Shown in pieces: positions 35,701-47,162 of a DNA stretch of 64,000 nt. The position numbers were made by a program, and so were the translations under genes. This DNA comes from Halobacillus litoralis. Its GTDB lineage: Bacteria > Bacillota > Bacilli > Bacillales > Halobacillaceae. The notes beneath the pieces are model-generated. The model made no database searches, had not been told where the DNA came from, and was given only the letters and a program-made list of their open reading frames with translations. Where the stretch lies: positions 3,675,001-3,739,000 of the forward strand of contig NZ_CP026118.1 in the NCBI RefSeq assembly GCF_004101865.1. The letters are read 5' to 3'. How positions within the stretch are numbered: the stretch's first letter is position 1; every line of letters begins with the position of its first letter.

Positions 35701-36702
35701 GTGGATGATCGTATGATATCTGGTGAACAACAAGAAGCTGATCAGGATATTGAACTAAGCTTACGGCCGGAAAGACTTAATCAGTATATTGGTCAGCATC
35801 AAGTGAAGAACAACCTTCGTATTTTTATAGAAGCAGCAAGGATGCGGAATGAGCCTCTCGATCATGCTTTGTTGTATGGACCACCTGGTTTGGGTAAGAC
35901 AACTCTTGCATCAATTATCGCAAATGAAATGGGTGTGCAATTTCGTACCACTGCAGGACCGGCTATTGAAAGAGCGGGAGATTTGGCCGCAATCCTATCG
36001 TCATTAGAACCCGGCGATGTTCTCTTTATCGACGAGATACACCGTTTGCCACGTTCAGTGGAAGAGGTTCTGTATCCTGCAATGGAGGATTTTTGTTTGG
36101 ATATCGTAGTAGGAAACGGTCCGAGTGCTCGTTCCGTCAGGCTGGATTTGCCTCCTTTCACTTTAGTCGGAGCTACGACTAGAGCGGGTTTACTTTCAGC
36201 CCCATTAAGGGATCGCTTCGGTGTCCATAGCAGGTTAGAATATTATGAAACCGATGCATTGTGTTCTATTGTGGAAAGGACAGCTGAAATTTTCCATGTC
36301 GATATTGATTATGATGCAGCCGTGGAAATAGCGCGGCGTTCGAGAGGGACCCCGAGAATTGCCAATCGTTTATTGAAGCGTGTCAGGGACATTGCTCAAG
36401 TTAAGCGAGAAGATGGCATTTCTAAAGAAACCACTCAAGAAGCCCTTAAAATGCTCCAAGTCGACGATGAAGGACTTGATTTTATTGATCACAAATTGCT
36501 TAAAGGGATTATGGACGGTTTCCAAGGCGGCCCCGTCGGTCTGGATACGATCGCGGCAACGATTGGAGAGGAATCTCAAACAATCGAAGATGTATATGAA
36601 CCATTTCTGCTGCAGATCGGGTATATCCAAAGGACGCCACGCGGCCGGGTAGTGACCCCCAAAGCTTATGCCCATTTCAATAGGGAGGTGCCTGGCTCTT
36701 GA
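35701..36702 (+). CDS. ruvB: Holliday junction helicase RuvB
   Basis: RuvB is the AAA+ motor that drives branch migration. The 333-aa protein has Walker [13 protein letters not shown] near residue 60, Walker [10 protein letters not shown] near 112, a sensor 1 region ([19 protein letters not shown]) and the C-terminal winged helix ending at [12 protein letters not shown]. Start is GTG 35701 after GGAGGG. Co-transcribed with ruvA. Confidence 0.97.
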   Translation: MDDRMISGEQQEADQDIELSLRPERLNQYIGQHQVKNNLRIFIEAARMRNEPLDHALLYGPPGLGKTTLASIIANEMGVQFRTTAGPAIERAGDLAAILSSLEPGDVLFIDEIHRLPRSVEEVLYPAMEDFCLDIVVGNGPSARSVRLDLPPFTLVGATTRAGLLSAPLRDRFGVHSRLEYYETDALCSIVERTAEIFHVDIDYDAAVEIARRSRGTPRIANRLLKRVRDIAQVKREDGISKETTQEALKMLQVDDEGLDFIDHKLLKGIMDGFQGGPVGLDTIAATIGEESQTIEDVYEPFLLQIGYIQRTPRGRVVTPKAYAHFNREVPGS

Positions 36703-36896
36703 CGGGGTTTGGTAAAATCTTTATTGTTATAGGGATTGTGTTTATTGTGATCGGATTGTTATGGAGTATTTTTGGCAAACTACCTGGTGACTTAAGCTTT
36801 AAAAAGGGCAATGTCACTTTTTACTTTCCTATTATGACATCGATTATAGCAAGTATCGTTCTTTCATTGATTTTTTTCTTATTCAGGAAATTTTGA
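36699..36896 (+). CDS. DUF2905 family small membrane protein
   Basis: The 65-aa protein has two membrane segments (about 6-26 and 43-62) around the conserved [18 protein letters not shown] segment. This matches the small DUF2905 family often found after ruvB. Start is TTG 36699, overlapping the ruvB stop by 4 bases, with GGGAGG 10 bases upstream. Function unknown. The gap 36897-37093 that follows holds no clear gene; AAGTAA/TTACTT at 37024-37054 is only a weak terminator-like hairpin. Confidence 0.85.
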   Translation: MTGFGKIFIVIGIVFIVIGLLWSIFGKLPGDLSFKKGNVTFYFPIMTSIIASIVLSLIFFLFRKF

Positions 36897-37093
36897 GAGG
36901 ACGGATTTCTGTGCGCGCAACATAGGTGCATGTACTTATGGATTATCCAGGGTCAGCGCTAGCCCTCCGCAATCGTAAGCAGACTCTTGATCAAGTAAGA
37001 CTTGTCATCTCAATGTTCTGCATAAGTAACTGGGGGAGAACGTGGCGCTTACTTTTTTATCTTAAAATAAGCTAGGAAGAATAGGGGATTTAT

Positions 37094-39290
<2,197 letters not shown>

Positions 39291-39305
39291 AAAGGGGGAA
39301 AATAA

Positions 39306-39569
39306 ATGGATACATTAGTAGGATTATTACCTATTATTCTAATGTTCGTCATTTTCTATTTCCTGTTGATTCGACCTCAGCAAAAGAAACAGAAGAAGGT
39401 CCAACAGATGCAGTCTGATCTGCAAAAGGGTGATAGAATTATCACAATCGGAGGAATGCACGGTACGATTCATGCTATAGATGAAGGTACGCTTGTTGTT
39501 TCTGTACAAGACGGTACACAAATGAAATTCGACCGCTCTTCCATCCGAGAAAAGCTGAACCAGGATTAA
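39306..39569 (+). CDS. yajC: Preprotein translocase accessory subunit YajC
   Basis: YajC is a small membrane protein that associates with SecDF at the Sec translocon. The 87-aa protein has one membrane segment (about residues 3-22, ILMFVIFYFLLIRPQQK) and the conserved GDRIITIGGMHGTI motif. It lies after tgt as in most bacteria; here secDF is about 5 kb further along. Confidence 0.95.
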   Translation: MDTLVGLLPIILMFVIFYFLLIRPQQKKQKKVQQMQSDLQKGDRIITIGGMHGTIHAIDEGTLVVSVQDGTQMKFDRSSIREKLNQD

Positions 39570-39574
39570 AGAGC

Positions 39575-39604
39575 AATCCCGTTACATTTATTTGTAACGG
39601 GATT
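39575..39604 (+). terminator. Intrinsic terminator after yajC
   Basis: AATCCCGTTACA at 39575-39586 pairs with TGTAACGGGATT at 39593-39604, followed by TTCTGTATTT. Lies between converging yajC and the minus-strand membrane gene. Confidence 0.85.
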
Positions 39605-39615
39605 TTCTGTATTTC

Positions 39616-39999
39616 TCATCTTTTCACCGTTCGTCTTGGTAAGTTTACACCGATCATTCCACCTAACCATGCTGCAAGCACTAATCCACCAAAATAACTG
39701 AGTTGTGGTAAAGAGACCAGCTGGTTCTCAAAGATGATTTGGAATAAGATCATTGCACTTACAAAAATGAGTCCTGTCATACCTCCAGATAACCATCCCT
39801 TTTGTTCTCCTTTGTACGCCGCGAGCATGCCACCGAATGCAAGGATACTGATGCCTGCAATCAATGCCATTTGATTGAGCGTTTGATATTCCATCCCGGT
39901 AAACCTTAGTAATAAAGCCAATACCCCTGCGAAAACAATCATGAGAATGAAGATAGAACCTATTCCATACCCTAAAACTCCCTGTAATAAATTTTTCAT
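39616..39999 (-). CDS. YrzE-like TIGR04086 membrane protein
   Basis: The 127-aa protein has four hydrophobic segments (about residues 10-30, 43-62, 70-90, 102-120) and no polar domain. Size, layout and position between yajC and a DUF421 gene match the TIGR04086/YrzE family of Bacillaceae. Start ATG on the minus strand follows GGGGGG. Function unknown. It is one of four minus-strand genes in the window and the only one with a divergent neighbour here. Confidence 0.78.
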   Translation of the reverse strand: MKNLLQGVLGYGIGSIFILMIVFAGVLALLLRFTGMEYQTLNQMALIAGISILAFGGMLAAYKGEQKGWLSGGMTGLIFVSAMILFQIIFENQLVSLPQLSYFGGLVLAAWLGGMIGVNLPRRTVKR

Positions 40000-40121
40000 A
40001 TCATCCCCCCTAAAAAGCTTGTCTTTAAAACTATATGCATCAATTCTATCGTTATAGAAGCAGATATTTTCCTTTTTACTTGAATAGATATAAGTAAAGT
40101 CCGTGTAAAAGGGGAAGATCT

Positions 40122-41408
40122 ATGTCAACTGTACTTGCATTGCTCATATTCGTGGCTAGTTATGTACTGATTATGACTGAAAAGTTGAATCGGGCTCTTG
40201 TGGCCATAGCAGGTGGCGTACTTCTATTGGTAACTAAAGTTTATGCATGGGAGGAAGCTTTTGGGTTCATTGATTGGGAAACAGTCGCATTGTTATTTTC
40301 GATGATGGTCCTTGTATCCATCACAAAAAAGACGGGGATATTCACCTTCATGGCGATCCGGCTGGCTCAAATGGTACAAGGCCGTCCTGTGCCATTACTG
40401 ATGGTAACTGCTTTATTCACAGCAGTCGGTTCGGCTTTTTTAGACAATGTTACGACGGTCCTTCTATTTGTTCCTGTACTTTTGTCTTTGGTCGAACGTT
40501 TGAAACTTCCCGCTTTTCCGTATTTAATTACAACGATTTTCAGTTCGAACATCGGAGGTACAGCTACATTGATCGGTGACCCACCTAACATCATGATCGG
40601 ACAAGCCGTTGAGCATTTCAGTTTTGTTTCTTTTTTATACCACCTCGGTCCAGTAGTGTTGATTATTTTTGTAGTAGTTATTGGCAGTACGATTCTGTTG
40701 TTCAGAAAAAGCTTGAGCTATGATGAGAAGCTGGCTGCTGCATTAATGGAGATGGATGCCAAAGAACATTTGAAAGTTTCCCGACTGCTTGTTCAGTCCA
40801 TATCCGTCTTACTCCTTACCATCACCGGTTTTATGATGCACCCGTTCATCCATATGGACATTACTACGATTGCAGTAAGTGGAGCGTTGTTGTTGTTATT
40901 CTTGTCTGAGAAAGAGTTGGATGTTGAGCATGTATTTCAGGAAGTAGAGTGGGTCACTTTATTTTTCTTCATGGGGCTTTTTATGTTAGTGGGAGGCTTG
41001 GAAACCGTTGGAGTCATTGATGAATTGGCCAGGGGCATGGTCTGGATTTCAGGAGGTGACATGCCTGTTACATCACTGGTCATGTTATGGAGTGCAGGAA
41101 TATTGTCAGGTGTTGTAGATAATATCCCGTTTGTGGCAGCCATGATTCCAGTGGTGCAGGAACTGCAAGGGTATGGCATGATGAACGTTGATCCAGTGTG
41201 GTGGTCATTAGCCCTTGGTGCATGCCTTGGAGGGAACGGAACATTAGTGGGTGCTTCGGCTAATGTCGTTGTTGCAGGTTTAGCGGCAAGTCATAATCAA
41301 CCCATTCCTTTTTTGAAGTTTTCCTTTTACGGTATCCCAGTATTATTATTATCTCTGCTAATTTCCACGGTTTATGTGTGGTTCCGCTATTTACTTCCCT
41401 TCCTCTAA
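40122..41408 (+). CDS. ArsB/NhaD-type (SLC13-like) ion transporter
   Basis: The 428-aa protein has about eleven membrane segments. The motifs FLDNVTTVLLFVPVLLSL, SNIGGTATLIGDPPNIMIG and GVVDNIPFVAAMIPVV mark the ion transporter superfamily that includes ArsB and NhaD, with two inverted halves. Substrate cannot be read from sequence; sodium/proton exchange would make sense for a salt-adapted cell but is inference, and no arsenic resistance genes are nearby. It is preceded by a 122-base gap and is probably transcribed alone or with the next gene. Confidence 0.85.
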   Translation: MSTVLALLIFVASYVLIMTEKLNRALVAIAGGVLLLVTKVYAWEEAFGFIDWETVALLFSMMVLVSITKKTGIFTFMAIRLAQMVQGRPVPLLMVTALFTAVGSAFLDNVTTVLLFVPVLLSLVERLKLPAFPYLITTIFSSNIGGTATLIGDPPNIMIGQAVEHFSFVSFLYHLGPVVLIIFVVVIGSTILLFRKSLSYDEKLAAALMEMDAKEHLKVSRLLVQSISVLLLTITGFMMHPFIHMDITTIAVSGALLLLFLSEKELDVEHVFQEVEWVTLFFFMGLFMLVGGLETVGVIDELARGMVWISGGDMPVTSLVMLWSAGILSGVVDNIPFVAAMIPVVQELQGYGMMNVDPVWWSLALGACLGGNGTLVGASANVVVAGLAASHNQPIPFLKFSFYGIPVLLLSLLISTVYVWFRYLLPFL

Positions 41409-41465
41409 TAAATTTAACAAAATAGGTGATGTTAACAAGAGGCAAACCTTTAAGGAAGGTAGTGG

Positions 41466-42122
41466 ATGGATGTGCTTGTACTTTCCGTCATGTTTCGTAC
41501 TCTTATCACCTATTTGATCATTTTGCTCGTATTCCGGTTTATGGGTAAACGTGAAATCGGTGAATTGAGCGTCATGGACCTGGTTGTTTTCATTATGCTC
41601 GCAGAAATAGCTGTTTTCTTGATTGAAAAACCAGACGCTCCTTTATGGCAAGCGATTGTACCTATGGCTATATTACTGACCATTCAATTAGTCAGTGCGT
41701 GGGTCTCTTTGAAAAATCAACGATTCCGTAATTGGTTTGATGGAAAGCCCTCAGTGATCATTAAACATGGGAAAGTGGATGAGCATGAAATGAGACGGCA
41801 GCGTTACAATTTTAATGATCTGCTTCTTCAGTTACGTGAACACGGCATTCAACAAGTCGATGATGTAGCCTATGCGATTTTAGAACCTTCTGGTAAACTA
41901 TCCGTTTTTGAGAAAAAAGAAAATGGAGGTTCTGATTATGCTGTCGTACTTATCGCTGATGGAAAAGTTCAATATAGCGGTTTGAAGACGATTCGAAAAC
42001 ATAAACAATGGCTGTTAAACGAAGTTCGTAAACATGGGTTTCAGTCGTTTGAGCAAATATCCTTATGCACCATCAATGATCAAGGAGAACTAAAAATCGA
42101 TGAAAATAATGAATACACATAA
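41466..42122 (+). CDS. DUF421 (YetF/YrbG-like) membrane protein
   Basis: The 218-aa protein has three membrane segments in the first 90 residues and the DUF421 core (MGKREIGELSVMDLVVFIML). The soluble C-terminal part includes the conserved RYNFNDLLLQLREHGI. The family also occurs as spore membrane proteins (SpoVAEa region, YetF). In B. subtilis yrbG holds the same place beside spoVB. Function unknown. Ends at a bidirectional terminator shared with spoVB. Confidence 0.88.
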   Translation: MDVLVLSVMFRTLITYLIILLVFRFMGKREIGELSVMDLVVFIMLAEIAVFLIEKPDAPLWQAIVPMAILLTIQLVSAWVSLKNQRFRNWFDGKPSVIIKHGKVDEHEMRRQRYNFNDLLLQLREHGIQQVDDVAYAILEPSGKLSVFEKKENGGSDYAVVLIADGKVQYSGLKTIRKHKQWLLNEVRKHGFQSFEQISLCTINDQGELKIDENNEYT

Positions 42123-42150
42123 AAAATAACCGCAGGAGGCGGTTATTTTT
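42122..42150 (+). terminator. Bidirectional terminator between DUF421 gene and spoVB
   Basis: AAAAATAACCGC at 42122-42133 pairs with GCGGTTATTTTT at 42139-42150. T runs exist on both sides, so it can serve both converging genes; it overlaps the spoVB stop. Confidence 0.85.
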
Positions 42151-43699
42151 TATGGAATAAGCGATTCCAAGGAATTAATTTCCATTCTTCCTTACTTAGC
42201 AATTTGAATAGGAACAACAGGAAGATATAAAGCAGGGAAAGAGCGATCCCCATTGTTAACAGTTGTGATAAAGGTTTGCTGGCAAGTAACCAGTGATGTT
42301 TCCATTGAAAACCGATATAGCCAGTGATGCCTATGACCATTATGAATTTCATGAACATCTGAATCGGAAAGGAGACCACTTTATATTTCATCAAGACTCC
42401 TAAATGTAATAATGTTACGATGACTACACCCACAACCATGGCTATGGCCACGCCATGAATACCGAATTCCGGACGTGAGCTTAAACTTACTAATACTGCA
42501 AATTTAATGATTGCTCCTATCAGCGTATTCCACATTGCCGGTCGGGCAAGGTCCAAGGCTTGCAGGGTTGCTTGCAACGGTGTTTGGATATAATGAAGCA
42601 GAAAGAATGGCGCCATGAATTGCAGCATGAATGCCGCATGACTTGTCCCATATACGGTCGTTAGGATTACAGCTGGAAAAATCATAAATACGATGGTGAT
42701 CAAACCGCCGGAAGCAATCGATAAACGGATTGATTGCATAATTCTATACTGTATGGTCTCATATTGTCCTTTGGCTGCCGCTTCACTAATCGATGGGACT
42801 AAAGCAATGGATAAAGCGTGCGTCAAAAAGGTAGGCAAAAACAAGAGTGGCAACACATAACCAGTCAGTTCTCCATATTGTTTGGTGGATTCGATTGCTG
42901 CTATACCAGCGAACGCTAAACTTTGTGCCACAAGTATCGGCTCAAAGAAATACGTTACTGAACCAATGAATCTGCTGCCTGTGGTCGGAAGTGCAATCGT
43001 CATCAGCTCATTCAATGTCCGACGCCCTTCCCCTAAATGCTTTTTCCATGATTTTCTTAGACGGAAACTCTTATGAACGTTAAACTGACGCATCATATAG
43101 AGCAAGGATATGAATTCACCTAAAACAGCAGAAGCCATTGCACCGGCAGCGGCAAACTCGACGCCATAAGGATAGAGCATTTTCGTAAGGAAAATGACTG
43201 ATCCTATACGTACAACTTGTTCAATCACTTGTGATAATGCTTGTGGTTTCATATTCTGTCTGCCCTGGAAATAGCCTCTTATGACAGAAGAAACCGCGAT
43301 GATAGGGATGATCGGTGTGACGGCCAAAAGTGGGTATAGGGCCCTCGGATCTGTAAGGAAGAAGGTAGCGACTATGGGTGCAAGTAAAAAAAGTCCGATC
43401 GTAAAGAGAATACTTAATGTACCAGTCACGGCTAAGGAAACGACAAGGATGCGCTTGATTTTACTCTCATTCCCTGTAGCCTCGGCTTCGGAGACCCGTT
43501 TCGAGATTGCGACGGGTAAACCGAACTGAGTAATAGTGATAGCCAGAATCAATGTAGGCAGGGCCATCATGTAAAGGCCGACTCCTTCTGGCCCCATGAC
43601 TCGAGCTACGACGATCCGATTGATGAACCCTAATAATCGAGTGATCAGTCCAGCTGCTACGAGGATGAGAGCCCCCTGCAGAAAAGTTTGTTTTGACAT
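42143..43699 (-). CDS. spoVB: Stage V sporulation protein SpoVB (MATE/MOP-fold flippase)
   Basis: SpoVB belongs to the MOP superfamily with MurJ and is needed for spore cortex synthesis, probably by moving lipid-linked precursor. The 518-aa protein, the same length as in B. subtilis, begins MSKQTFLQGALILVAAGL and has about 14 membrane segments; RVMGPEGVGLYMMALPTL and FGLPVAISKRV are conserved. Start is ATG 43699 with AAGGCGG 8 bases upstream; a frame extension to 43720 is less likely. Confidence 0.94.
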   Translation of the reverse strand: MSKQTFLQGALILVAAGLITRLLGFINRIVVARVMGPEGVGLYMMALPTLILAITITQFGLPVAISKRVSEAEATGNESKIKRILVVSLAVTGTLSILFTIGLFLLAPIVATFFLTDPRALYPLLAVTPIIPIIAVSSVIRGYFQGRQNMKPQALSQVIEQVVRIGSVIFLTKMLYPYGVEFAAAGAMASAVLGEFISLLYMMRQFNVHKSFRLRKSWKKHLGEGRRTLNELMTIALPTTGSRFIGSVTYFFEPILVAQSLAFAGIAAIESTKQYGELTGYVLPLLFLPTFLTHALSIALVPSISEAAAKGQYETIQYRIMQSIRLSIASGGLITIVFMIFPAVILTTVYGTSHAAFMLQFMAPFFLLHYIQTPLQATLQALDLARPAMWNTLIGAIIKFAVLVSLSSRPEFGIHGVAIAMVVGVVIVTLLHLGVLMKYKVVSFPIQMFMKFIMVIGITGYIGFQWKHHWLLASKPLSQLLTMGIALSLLYIFLLFLFKLLSKEEWKLIPWNRLFHKK

Positions 43700-43744
43700 A
43701 TGTTTAATCCGCCTTCTCAAAGAATTAAAATTCAGCTACAATGA

Positions 43745-43774
43745 ATTATATGCGTGAAGATGGACAAGGCATGA
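43745..43774 (-). promoter_or_regulatory. Possible sigma-E promoter of spoVB
   Basis: Read on the minus strand, CATATAAT (43745-43752) matches the sigma-E -10 with one mismatch, and TCATGCC (43768-43774) is a weak -35 with a 15-base spacer. SpoVB is sigma-E controlled in B. subtilis. Confidence 0.35.
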
Positions 43775-43814
43775 CAAACGATTATGGGAAATGACTAGAG
43801 TGAGGAGCAGCTAA

Positions 43815-44105
43815 ATGGAACAATATAAAAATGTCAGCGGATGGCGGGAAGAAGTGGCACTTGTATTGAGGAGTAAGGTAGAAGAATTTCACCTCTTAGG
43901 TTATAAGAGGGCAACTGAGCGAGAGTTGTGGGATTGCTTAGTGAAGAAAGTGTGGAAAGACGACACGGAAAAAAGGCTTTACCAAGTGGTCCAGGACATT
44001 TTTCACCTTTCCACGCACACCTATACCAGTTACTTGACGACGGAAGCCTATCAGAATGACGATTTGCTTGCTTCCCTTGAAGCCCTCAATAATTCAACGG
44101 ATTAG
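43815..44105 (+). CDS. comN: Post-transcriptional regulator ComN
   Basis: ComN is a small protein that acts on comE operon mRNA and competence in B. subtilis. The 96-aa protein matches by size, position between spoVB and secDF, and the conserved segments SKVEEFHLLGYKRATERELW and VQDIFHLSTHTYTSYLT. There is no membrane segment. It is divergent from spoVB with a 115-base shared upstream region. Confidence 0.85.
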   Translation: MEQYKNVSGWREEVALVLRSKVEEFHLLGYKRATERELWDCLVKKVWKDDTEKRLYQVVQDIFHLSTHTYTSYLTTEAYQNDDLLASLEALNNSTD

Positions 44106-44282
44106 TTGTATCTGGTCTGCAAGTTTCTTTATTGACAGGCTTATTGTTGCGAAAAGTAAAAATAGTAGTAGAATAGGTACGGGGATTGGTTCCTTGATCC
44201 TGTAATTGAATTTATACATAAATACGTTACAAGCGGTTAGATATGTCGCATGTGTCAACACATAAAGGAGGAAGAAACAGGT

Positions 44283-46565
44283 ATGGTGAAACGAGGGCGG
44301 ATCGTCGCCTTTTTCATTGTAGTCTTATTACTAGCGGCTACGATTGGGACGACCATTACAGGTGTAACAAAAGATATTAAATTAGGACTGGACTTGCAGG
44401 GTGGCTTCGAAATCCTCTATGATGTCGAACCACTGAATGAGGAGCAAGAGGTTAATGATCAGGTGCTGGAAGCGACAGCTGAATCATTAAGTGAGCGTGT
44501 CAATACATTAGGAATCAGTGAAACAAACATCTCCATTGAAGATCAGGGGAGAATACGTGTCCAGCTTGCTGGTGTGGAAGATCAACAAACAGCAAGGGAA
44601 CTCCTGTCTACGACTGCTGAGCTCTCTCTGCGCGGCACGGATGGAAAAGAATACATGGATGGGTCTGATTTAGTTGAAGGAAGTGCACAGCAATCTTTCA
44701 ATCCTGATACGAATGAACCTATCGTGACATTGAAGGTGAAAAGCGCTTCAGAGTTTTACGATGTCTCTGAAGAGATCTATAATACACCGGATGATCCGAG
44801 TACGCCATATCCTGACGATTTATTAGTGATCTGGCTTGATTACAATGAAAATACATCATTTGCTGAAGAGTATGGCAAGGAAGATCCGGCCTACATTTCA
44901 GCACCATCTTTCCGGCAGAACGGGCCGATCCGGAGTAATTCGATCCAAATCAGTGGAGACTTTACCGTTGAATCAGCTAAACAGCTGGCAGATATTCTGA
45001 ATGCAGGTTCCTTGCCGGTCAACTTGGAAGAGACCTATTCGACCTCTGTAGGGGCACAATTCGGTGAGCAGGCTATGAACAAAACGATTCTTGCTGGATT
45101 TATCGGTATTGCAGCGATTTTCATATTCATGATTGCTTACTACCGTTTCCCGGGCATTATCGCAACCATTACATTGTCTGTCTATGTCTATTTGATACTG
45201 GTCGTCTTTGAGCTTATGAACGGTGTCCTTACGCTGCCTGGTATCGCTGCATTGATTCTCGGTGTTGGTATGGCTGTGGATGCGAATATCATCACATATG
45301 AAAGAATTAAAGAAGAGCTTAAGTCAGGGAAGACTTTACTCTCTGCTTATAAAGCCGGGAATAAACGCTCACTATCTACGATTTTAGATGCGAATATCAC
45401 AACCTTGATCGCAGCGACAGTACTCTTCATCTTTGGAACAAGCTCGGTCAAAGGTTTCGCCACGATGTTGATTGTCAGTATTTTAGTCAGCTTTATCACT
45501 GCGGTATATGGGACCCGGTTATTCATGAGTCTATGGGTGAAGAGCCGTTACCTGAACAAACGTCCTAAGTGGTTTGGTGTGAAACCAGAGGATATTCATA
45601 ACATCGAAGACGGAGCCGAGGTGGAAGCGACATTTGCCAAGCGTAAATTTGACTTTGTCAGTTTACGTAAGCGTTTCTTTGCTATATCGATTATCTTAGT
45701 GTTGGCAGGAGTATTGGCTCTCGCTGTATTCCGCTTGAATCTAGGCATCGACTTTTCTAACGGTTCACGCGTTTCGATTTTGTCTGATGGGAATATTAGT
45801 GCTTCCCAAGTTGAGGAAACATTGGAACAGGAGTTTAATGTGAACCCTGAAAAAGTGATCATCTCAGGGGACAATAACGAAATTGCAGTTGCCCGTTTTG
45901 ATGGGGAGTTGGAAAAAGACACAGTTGGTGAAATTCAAAGCTACTATGAAGAAAAATATGGAAACACTCCGAACATAAGCACGGTTTCACCAATTATTGC
46001 TAAGGAACTAGCAAAAAATGCAGCACTAGCTGTCTTGTATGCATCGATCGGAATCATCATTTATGTGACGATCCGATTCGAGATTTTCTTTGCTTTGACA
46101 GCGATCATTGCATTATTACATGACGCTTTTTTCATTATTGCGTTCTTCAGTATTACAAGGCTGGAGTTTGATATTACAATCATCGCTGCTATCTTGACCA
46201 TTGTCGGTTATTCCGTCAACGACACCATAGTAACCTTCGACAGGATCAGGGAAAACTTGAGAATGAAGAAGAAAGTCAAATCATTCAAAGAGCTCGCGCA
46301 AATTGTCAATGACAGTTTGATGCAAACCTTAGCACGTAGTTTCAATACTGTTATTACGGTAATATTCGCAGCAGCTATGCTGTTATTCTTTGGAGCATCG
46401 TCAATCACGAACTTCTCTTTCGCTCTTGTAATCGGATTGCTTGCAGGTACGTATTCATCCTTGTTTATTGCCTCCCAACTGTGGTTGGTCTGGCGTGGAC
46501 GTAACATTAAGGATAAACCGATCAACTATGTGAAAAAGAAAAAAACAGACGGCCCGCAAGTGTAA
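44283..46565 (+). CDS. secDF: Protein translocase SecDF (fused)
   Basis: SecDF uses the proton gradient to help the Sec machine release proteins outside. The 760-aa protein fuses SecD (about 1-430) and SecF (about 455-755), as in Bacillus. SecD motifs are LGLDLQGGFEILYD and GVGMAVDANIITYERIKEEL; SecF has LNLGIDFSNGSRV and TIVGYSVNDTIVTFDRIREN. About twelve membrane segments. I chose ATG 44283 since AAAGGAGGAAG is just upstream; ATG 44250 is inside the leader. The 177-base upstream region has TTGACA at 44132 without a good -10. Confidence 0.96.
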   Translation: MVKRGRIVAFFIVVLLLAATIGTTITGVTKDIKLGLDLQGGFEILYDVEPLNEEQEVNDQVLEATAESLSERVNTLGISETNISIEDQGRIRVQLAGVEDQQTARELLSTTAELSLRGTDGKEYMDGSDLVEGSAQQSFNPDTNEPIVTLKVKSASEFYDVSEEIYNTPDDPSTPYPDDLLVIWLDYNENTSFAEEYGKEDPAYISAPSFRQNGPIRSNSIQISGDFTVESAKQLADILNAGSLPVNLEETYSTSVGAQFGEQAMNKTILAGFIGIAAIFIFMIAYYRFPGIIATITLSVYVYLILVVFELMNGVLTLPGIAALILGVGMAVDANIITYERIKEELKSGKTLLSAYKAGNKRSLSTILDANITTLIAATVLFIFGTSSVKGFATMLIVSILVSFITAVYGTRLFMSLWVKSRYLNKRPKWFGVKPEDIHNIEDGAEVEATFAKRKFDFVSLRKRFFAISIILVLAGVLALAVFRLNLGIDFSNGSRVSILSDGNISASQVEETLEQEFNVNPEKVIISGDNNEIAVARFDGELEKDTVGEIQSYYEEKYGNTPNISTVSPIIAKELAKNAALAVLYASIGIIIYVTIRFEIFFALTAIIALLHDAFFIIAFFSITRLEFDITIIAAILTIVGYSVNDTIVTFDRIRENLRMKKKVKSFKELAQIVNDSLMQTLARSFNTVITVIFAAAMLLFFGASSITNFSFALVIGLLAGTYSSLFIASQLWLVWRGRNIKDKPINYVKKKKTDGPQV

Positions 46566-46659
46566 AACCATGGGATTAAATCAGGTTGCTTGAACCCTGA
46601 GAAATAAGAATGGAAAGTTATCGTTAGAGCGTTATCCCGGTGAATAAACAATTCAGTGA

Positions 46660-46691
46660 AAGGACCTTACCTTAAAGATGGTAAGGTCCTT
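46660..46691 (+). terminator. Intrinsic terminator after secDF
   Basis: AAGGACCTTACC at 46660-46671 pairs perfectly with GGTAAGGTCCTT at 46680-46691, followed by CTTGGTT, a weak U tract. Confidence 0.75.
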
Positions 46692-46767
46692 CTTGGTTAG
46701 ACAGCCCTCATCAAGGGTATATAAATAAAGATCATATATTTTTTCATTCAGAAAGGAGAGGCTCAAA

Positions 46768-47106
46768 GTGAAAGGCCAAACATACCTTATCCTGGCATTC
46801 ATTTTTGCTTTATTGATTGCTATTTTTGCTGTCATCAATGTCGACCCTGTACAGGTTAATTACTTATTCGGATCGGGGGAGGCACCTTTGATCCTTGTTA
46901 TTTTGATTTCAGTCTTGTTAGGTGGCCTGGCGACGGCATCTGTAGGAGCTGTACGATATTTTAAATTGAAGCGTGAAAATCGTACTTTAAAAGAAAAATC
47001 TTCTGCCGATGCCCCTGTTTCCTCTTCTCCCGCGTATGCAGAGGAAAATCGTGATCAAACAGAAGAGACGGCAGATGAAGATGATTCGCCTCCAAAGGTG
47101 ACATGA
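46768..47106 (+). CDS. LapA-domain (YrvD-like) membrane protein
   Basis: The 112-aa protein has two membrane segments (about residues 5-25 and 39-62) with the LapA-domain pattern INVDPVQVNYLFGSGEAPL between them, then a charged Ser/Glu/Asp tail. LapA proteins in other bacteria help assemble lipopolysaccharide; in Firmicutes the role is unknown. Start is GTG 46768 after AAAGGAGAGG. B. subtilis has yrvD here, upstream of recJ. Confidence 0.85.
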   Translation: MKGQTYLILAFIFALLIAIFAVINVDPVQVNYLFGSGEAPLILVILISVLLGGLATASVGAVRYFKLKRENRTLKEKSSADAPVSSSPAYAEENRDQTEETADEDDSPPKVT

Positions 47107-47112
47107 TTGAGT

Positions 47113-47141
47113 TTGCTACCCCTGGGTCGCTCTTGTATAAT
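47113..47141 (+). promoter_or_regulatory. Promoter for recJ
   Basis: TTGCTA at 47113-47118 and TATAAT at 47136-47141 with a 17-base spacer. A transcript from here would start near 47148, downstream of ATG/GTG codons at 47103 but upstream of ATG 47163, supporting the latter as the start. Confidence 0.5.
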
Positions 47142-47162
47142 AGACGGGTCAGGGGTGAACTT

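Noticed and set aside
37024..37054. Terminator before queA
   Set aside because: Only a 6-bp AAGTAA/TTACTT stem with a 19-base loop; too weak to list.
40122..41408. Arsenite pump ArsB
   Set aside because: The fold covers many ion transporters and no arsR, arsC or arsA is nearby, so I did not assign the substrate.
44132..44162. TTGACA promoter for secDF
   Set aside because: The -35 is perfect, but no acceptable -10 occurs at 16-18 bases; the best is TAAAAA at 19. Kept only as a remark.
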